Of a DNA stretch of 58,576 nucleotides, positions 54,652 to 58,576 are shown piece by piece. Position 1 is the stretch's first letter. Every line of letters begins with the position of its first letter. The notes under the pieces are model-generated. The model searched no databases and was not told the origin of the DNA. It saw only the letters and a program-made list of their open reading frames with translations. The stretch lies in NCBI RefSeq assembly GCF_014863405.1, contig NZ_JACZZA010000017.1, positions 1 through 58,576 on the forward strand, written 5' to 3'. Made by a program: the position numbers and the translations under genes. The stretch is from Dyella acidiphila. GTDB lineage: Bacteria > Pseudomonadota > Gammaproteobacteria > Xanthomonadales > Rhodanobacteraceae.

Positions 54652-55075
54652 CGCATCAACCCCAACCCACCCATGAAGTGCAATTCAGTTGAATATAATC
54701 CATCGCCCAGCCTTGAGCAGACTCGATCAAACCTACGGTACGCTACGGGCAATGGGAACAGGCAAATCCCCTCCCCTCCATCCAGAATCTGGACTCCAGC
54801 CAGAGCACGTTTGATTCTAGGCAGAGCCGAACGCCACCCAGACACTGACCCAGGGCGGCAGGCCTGTATTTAAGTTGGACCGCTACCTGATGACGTAACT
54901 ACTCTGGCGGCACTTCCGGAACCCGATCAAATCAAATCCAGTAGCCGACGCGCTACATATGTGAGCTACTACGCGAAGTTCCTATGGCCTTCGCTCCCAC
55001 GAGGGTCTTGCCGGCGAATGTAGCTGTCAAACCCAGGACATGCGCCAAGCCTTATTGGTAAGACACAACCAAGCA
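54652..55075. other. Gene-free stretch
   Basis: I see no supportable gene in these 424 nt. A 65-codon minus-strand frame (54648-54845) overlaps the GFA start and has no recognisable features. Part of the sequence must serve as the promoter of the broken GFA gene. Confidence 0.4.
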
Positions 55076-55306
55076 TCAATCGGCCTTGCGCCCTGCGTTA
55101 TAGGCCAAAGCCAGTGCGGCAACTACAGCAGCGGCCCACCAATGCGCGGTAGTGGGTTGAACAACCATCGTCGTGATGGCAGAACTCAGGGCTGCCCTGA
55201 GTCCCGTGCCCATCGGATCATCCCTTACCGCCGCTTCCAGGCATTTCACTCGCTGCTTTAAGGATGGCCGGTGATGATCAGAGCGAGCTTTCCTATTGTT
55301 AGCCAT
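55076..55306 (-). CDS. Small membrane-anchored protein
   Basis: ATG 55304-55306 has GAGGA 5-6 nt upstream and gives 76 residues. A charged N-terminus (MANNRKARSDHHRPSLKQRV), a predicted helix, and one C-terminal membrane segment (HWWAAAVVAALALAYNAG) suggest a single-pass tail anchor. No family is recognised. Confidence 0.5.
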   Translation of the reverse strand: MANNRKARSDHHRPSLKQRVKCLEAAVRDDPMGTGLRAALSSAITTMVVQPTTAHWWAAAVVAALALAYNAGRKAD

Positions 55307-55533
55307 GTTGTTCCTCGTTGTAAAAATGCCGGTACCAGATCGGCTGTTGTGAAAGCACGATCAGTGTGGCGTCACGAGTCACTCGGTTTCTGCTCGTAAC
55401 CCTGGCTTCAACGGGAAGTATTTGGGCAAGTTTGTGCTTGACAGACAATCCGGTAGTGACTTTTTGAGGATGATGTGCGATCCAGGGCAAACAACCTCGC
55501 GGCCTTAGCGTCACGACACGAGCGCATCCACCC

Positions 55534-55845
55534 TCATGGTGATTCGATGTATGAAGTCCGCACCACCCGCCCCTGCCCATCCAACTCGATCATCCACGCC
55601 TCACCAACGATGCTGAGGCGATTGAGACACCAAAGCCGTCGCACACACGGCGACGTGCAGTCGGGAGCACCGTATTGAGGAAAACTTCGTCCCCCTGCCC
55701 GCTCATCATCGGACGGCTGACCCATGGTGGCGATGACCTGCGGCTCAGTGTCGCCCTCTACCCCCCTCTCATCGCTGCCTGCTGCCCTGACAGCCGGGGC
55801 CCGCAACGCTGCCAAACGAGACAAGGAGCCATGAGTGAGAGACAA
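55534..55845 (-). CDS. Hypothetical protein
   Basis: The frame encodes 103 residues. The C-terminal half (CTSPCVRRLWCLNRLSIVGE, then WMIELDGQGRVVRTSYIESP) looks coding, but the N-terminal half (Ala/Arg/Gly-rich, no signal peptide) does not. The gene may have lost its original start or be frameshifted. No family is recognised. Confidence 0.35.
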   Translation of the reverse strand: MSLTHGSLSRLAALRAPAVRAAGSDERGVEGDTEPQVIATMGQPSDDERAGGRSFPQYGAPDCTSPCVRRLWCLNRLSIVGEAWMIELDGQGRVVRTSYIESP

Positions 55846-55921
55846 TCGAGCCGGTATGCACGGCGTTCGAGCGCAACGTCCGCGGGTTTCATGGATTTCT
55901 AATCACGATTGAGGGTGCAAC

Positions 55922-56026
55922 ATGAGCAAGGGCATGGATTCAAAGAAAAACGATAAGAAAAAGCCGGCCAAGACCATGAAAGAGAAGAAGGCGGCAAAAC
56001 AAGAAAAGAAGCGGAACAGCAAGTAG
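55922..56026 (+). CDS. Small highly basic Lys-rich protein
   Basis: ATG 55922, preceded by GAGGG, opens a 34-codon frame: MSKGMDSKKNDKKKPAKTMK then EKKAAKQEKKRNSK. Nearly half the residues are Lys or Arg. Similar short Lys-rich proteins are seen in related genomes and may bind nucleic acid. Function unknown. Confidence 0.7.
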   Translation: MSKGMDSKKNDKKKPAKTMKEKKAAKQEKKRNSK

Positions 56027-56275
56027 CCAAGTCGTTCTCCTGCGAAACGCATTCCTTCGCTTCAGGATGTAGCGGTAACAGCTCACGGGTGGCTTCCGAG
56101 CAATGCCGGCCTCCGCTTTCGACCTACGGCGAGCGCCGCTCGCTCGCCGATGCCGTTCTACGGGCACAGCATGCGGGCCCTCAAATTCGCTTACTCTTAC
56201 TCGCGGGAGCGCCATTCCCGCGCGAGCTTATCTGTGCATCGGCTACCATGCACTGGCTTCCCCCGAGTGCACCCC

Positions 56276-57397
56276 ATGTCCGCAGAGTCACCATTTCGCA
56301 CAGCCAATACCGTTCAATCTCCGCCTGTGGACGCCACCACCGGCAAGCTGAAATTCAGCGGCGACAACACATTCCACCGCGAGTTACGACGGCGCGTTGA
56401 CGACTATTTCGAGCACAGCGGGCGCAAACAGCGAGACAATGTGCGCATGTATCTGAAGACGGCGATCATCCTCACGTCTTTCTTCACTTCATATGTGCTC
56501 CTTGTGTTTGTCGCGGCGACGTGGTGGCAGGGCCTGTTGCTCAGCGTCGCGCTTGGCATCGCCATGGCCCAGATCGGATTCAACATTCAGCACGATGCCG
56601 GTCATCAGGCGTATTCGGAACGACGCTCGACCAACAAATGGATGGCCAGAACGCTTGACCTCGTTGGCGGCAGTTCTTACATATGGCATTGGAAGCACGC
56701 TCACTTCCACCACACATACGTCAACATCGACGGCTACGACAGTGATATCAACCTTGGCGCCCTGGCGAGGTTTTCGCCACAGCAGAGACGCTACTGGCAC
56801 CACCGCTGGCAGCATATCTATCTATGGCTGCTCTATGGTTTTACGGTCATAAGCTGGCATCTGCATGATGACTTCCGCGACATCTTGACCGGCACCATCG
56901 GCAAGCACCGTATTCCGCGTCCGCGAGGCAAGGATCTGCTGATTTTCGTGCTCGGCAAAGTGATCTTCTTCGGCCTGGCTTTTGGCTTGCCTCTGGTATT
57001 TCATTCGATTGGCGCTGTGCTGCTTTACTACACGGTGGTCGCCGTGGTTGCAGGCTTGCTGCTTGCGCTGGTGTTTCAGCTGGCCCATGCCGTAGAAGAA
57101 GCATCGTTCCCGTCTCCGAACGAGCCGGGGCGCATGGACACGCCATGGGCGATCCACCAACTCGAAACCACAGTGAACTTCTCTCGCGACAACGGGTTGA
57201 TCACTTGGCTGGTCGGAGGCCTGAACTTCCAAATCGAGCACCACCTATTTCCACGCATATGCCACATCCACTATCCAGCTATTTCACGCGTGATCGAAAC
57301 AACTTGCCTCGAATACGGGGTCCCCTACCGCGCGAACCGCTCATTCGGCGCCGGCCTCGCCTCGCACTATCGCTGGCTGCGACGGATGGGTAAATGA
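56276..57397 (+). CDS. Fatty acid desaturase (membrane, front-end/acyl-CoA type)
   Basis: ATG 56276 gives 373 residues. The three histidine boxes that bind the di-iron centre are complete: IQHDAGHQAY, WKHAHFHHTYVN and FQIEHHLFPR. Four membrane segments lie in pairs between them. QxxHH in the third box is typical of linoleoyl-CoA/front-end and DesA3-like desaturases. No cytochrome b5 domain is fused. A longer upstream frame is not supported. It may alter membrane fluidity. No regulator is adjacent. Confidence 0.93.
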   Translation: MSAESPFRTANTVQSPPVDATTGKLKFSGDNTFHRELRRRVDDYFEHSGRKQRDNVRMYLKTAIILTSFFTSYVLLVFVAATWWQGLLLSVALGIAMAQIGFNIQHDAGHQAYSERRSTNKWMARTLDLVGGSSYIWHWKHAHFHHTYVNIDGYDSDINLGALARFSPQQRRYWHHRWQHIYLWLLYGFTVISWHLHDDFRDILTGTIGKHRIPRPRGKDLLIFVLGKVIFFGLAFGLPLVFHSIGAVLLYYTVVAVVAGLLLALVFQLAHAVEEASFPSPNEPGRMDTPWAIHQLETTVNFSRDNGLITWLVGGLNFQIEHHLFPRICHIHYPAISRVIETTCLEYGVPYRANRSFGAGLASHYRWLRRMGK

Positions 57398-58166
57398 TCA
57401 AGTCCGCCATCACGGCCCAACGCGGATCAAATGGGTTCCAATTTTCGGGGTTACTCACTTCGTGGAAATGTCCGCCTGGAGAAGGCGTTCCCATCTACCC
57501 CAACGAAAAAACTCCGCGCCAACGTCGGATTTGAAAAATTGCTATTTGGGCCCGCGGGGCCCATGATGGACCCGTGTTTTAGGGAATATCGATCCCGACA
57601 TCTCACGGGTGATCGCAAGCCATCGCCTCTGAGTCTTACCCTGCTTCTCATGGGCAGGGTTCTCTCTCGTGCTGTCGCGCACTTTCGCGACTGTCTTTTA
57701 GGCAAACCTATTATGGCCCGCACCCTTGAGCCGCTTTCAGCGGCCCAGATTCATAGTGTCTATGCGACAGACAAGGCATTCAGCAATAGGGCCTCTGCCA
57801 CAGAGGTGGTCCAGTATTCGAAGACATCCGCCTACAAGCGAGAACCGGCCCCGTCAGGGCGCTTTCCGGAACGCCCTGGGCTGTCGAACAAAAGTAGAAA
57901 GTATTGATACAAAACCCCGCCATGGGTCTTTCGTTTTGCTACTCCCGATGTGTCTCGGCTCGGCAGGGATGCCTTCGCTGGGAACCCAATTGATTAGCAA
58001 AAACTGTGGCAATCAAGCTCAAGCCAACCGCCCTCCGGCGTGACCGCTCGCCAGTGGCAAGCCGCCACACCTTCGCTTCCCTCGCCGAGCGTTCGGGACT
58101 GTCCGATCCGAGGATTGCCCGCCTGCAGGGAAGTTCGAAGCCGCCATCACGCCTCGCTCTCCCAAC
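57398..58166. other. Decayed or non-coding stretch
   Basis: No gene can be supported over about 770 nt. A 158-codon plus-strand frame (57431-57907) has a protein-like part only after ATG 57714 (MARTLEPLSAAQIHSVYATD) and no recognisable family. A GC palindrome GGGCCCGCGGGGCCC sits near 57547. The region has the look of degraded accessory DNA. Confidence 0.4.
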
Positions 58167-58313
58167 ATGAGTCTTCGATTGTTCCAAGTGGAAGATGCAG
58201 CCGGAGCGTTTGATCCAAACGCCGGCGAACACGGCATGCTCGTGGCGGACCACGTCGGCCATTTTGAAAAGCTGCCCGGCTGGCCTGCGGAATTCACGTC
58301 GCCATCGCCGTGA
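58167..58313 (+). CDS. Possible small gene or gene remnant
   Basis: ATG 58167 to TGA 58311-58313 encodes 48 residues (MSLRLFQVEDAAGAFDPNAG ... LPGWPAEFTSPSP) with a composition more like coding than its surroundings. A further protein-like frame follows (about 58340-58473, LKIPAHLRRPLTFHGSVRGK) and runs into the IS end, so both may be pieces of one broken gene. No family is recognised. Confidence 0.3.
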   Translation: MSLRLFQVEDAAGAFDPNAGEHGMLVADHVGHFEKLPGWPAEFTSPSP

Positions 58314-58460
58314 TCAGAAGACTGATCAACAAATCTTGAAGCGCTGAAAATCCCCGCGCACCTGCGCCGACCGCTGACGTTTCACGGCTCCGTCCGCGGG
58401 AAAGCCCACAACCGTCAACTGCTGTCGACGATCAACGCCATTGAGTGGCCTGCACTAACT

Positions 58461-58576
58461 GGTCCAGATGTAGGGTTAGTTTAAGCAGCGAGCTTCAGAT
58501 GTACATCCTGGATGGCTGGCAGGACAGCTTCAGGAGCCGGTGGCCGATAATTCAACGCGCTATGCGGCCGAACCGT
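58461..58576 (-). mobile_element. IS3-family element, downstream end, cut by window edge
   Basis: CTGGTCCAGAT at 58460-58470 is the inverted partner of the motif at 108-117. Inside it lies the end of an IS3-type orfB on the minus strand. The orientation is the same as that of the copy at the left window end. Confidence 0.7.
58481..58576 (-). CDS. IS3-family transposase OrfB, C-terminal fragment
   Basis: The last 31 codons to TAA 58481-58483 read TVRPHSALNYRPPAPEAVLP and end VHLKLAA. The RPHSALNYRPP motif is the well-known C-terminal end of the IS3-family rve/DDE transposase, just after the catalytic Glu helix. The rest lies outside the window. Confidence 0.88.
   Translation of the reverse strand, partial: TVRPHSALNYRPPAPEAVLPAIQDVHLKLAA

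Noticed and set aside
57431-57907. 158-codon plus-strand frame after the desaturase
   Set aside because: No family, no good start and patchy composition. It is treated as decayed DNA.

Overview
The window looks like chromosomal DNA of a high-GC gammaproteobacterium of the Xanthomonadales, most likely Rhodanobacteraceae (Dyella/Rhodanobacter-like). This is inferred from gene content and order: tpiA-secG-tRNA-Leu, lysS-prfB, recJ next to an RpfE-like gene, an rne/rluC divergent pair, and hairpin repeats of the GTAGGTTGGGTTA type. No species can be assigned without a search.

Layout. (1) Positions 1-117 and 58461-58576 are the two ends of IS3-family elements with matching termini and the same orientation. 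The window is therefore bounded by an insertion sequence on both sides, as expected of a contig that breaks at a repeat. (2) About 345-13442 is an accessory island next to the 3' end of tRNA-Leu(GAG). At its tRNA end it carries a tyrosine integrase, an AlpA-like regulator and a YagK/YfjJ (inovirus Gp2)-like protein with HUH-type motifs. Its cargo includes a tightly overlapping operon (unknown protein, QueC-like PP-loop ATPase, XRE-ImmA metallopeptidase, PIN-like nuclease), a three-gene DUF488/DUF488/dual-OB cassette, a small serine recombinase and an FRG-domain protein. It reads like a defence or conflict island. (3) 13443-50043 is core genome: central metabolism (tpiA, glmM, folP, asnB, phhB), agmatine-to-putrescine genes (aguA, aguB), translation (lysS, prfB with its +1 frameshift, rluC, rne, an ABC-F ATPase), DNA and RNA turnover (sbcB, orn, recJ), cytochromes c, nfuA and a GacA-like response regulator. 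Intergenic spaces hold several families of hairpin repeats. (4) 50044-58460, downstream of tRNA-Leu(UAA), is a mosaic accessory zone: a radical SAM/SPASM peptide maturase with a probably frameshifted precursor gene, an IS256-family remnant, a LuxR solo, a nonsense-mutated GFA-family gene, a fatty acid desaturase and decayed sequence.

The most interesting signals are: (a) an apparent ribosome-mediated attenuator in front of asnB, with a 42-residue leader peptide containing nine Asn, a pause-type hairpin, a plausible antiterminator and a strong intrinsic terminator; (b) the QueC-like/ImmA/PIN operon; (c) the radical SAM RiPP locus, in which the maturase start lies 2 nt after the end of an unannotated reading frame that appears to be the frameshifted tail of the precursor; (d) an intergenic repeat inserted in frame between the two ATPase halves of a YheS-like ABC-F protein; (e) six perfectly phased 14-bp repeats with a TGATC core at the end of the TraB-family gene.

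Family assignments come from reading the translations by eye. No database search was run.
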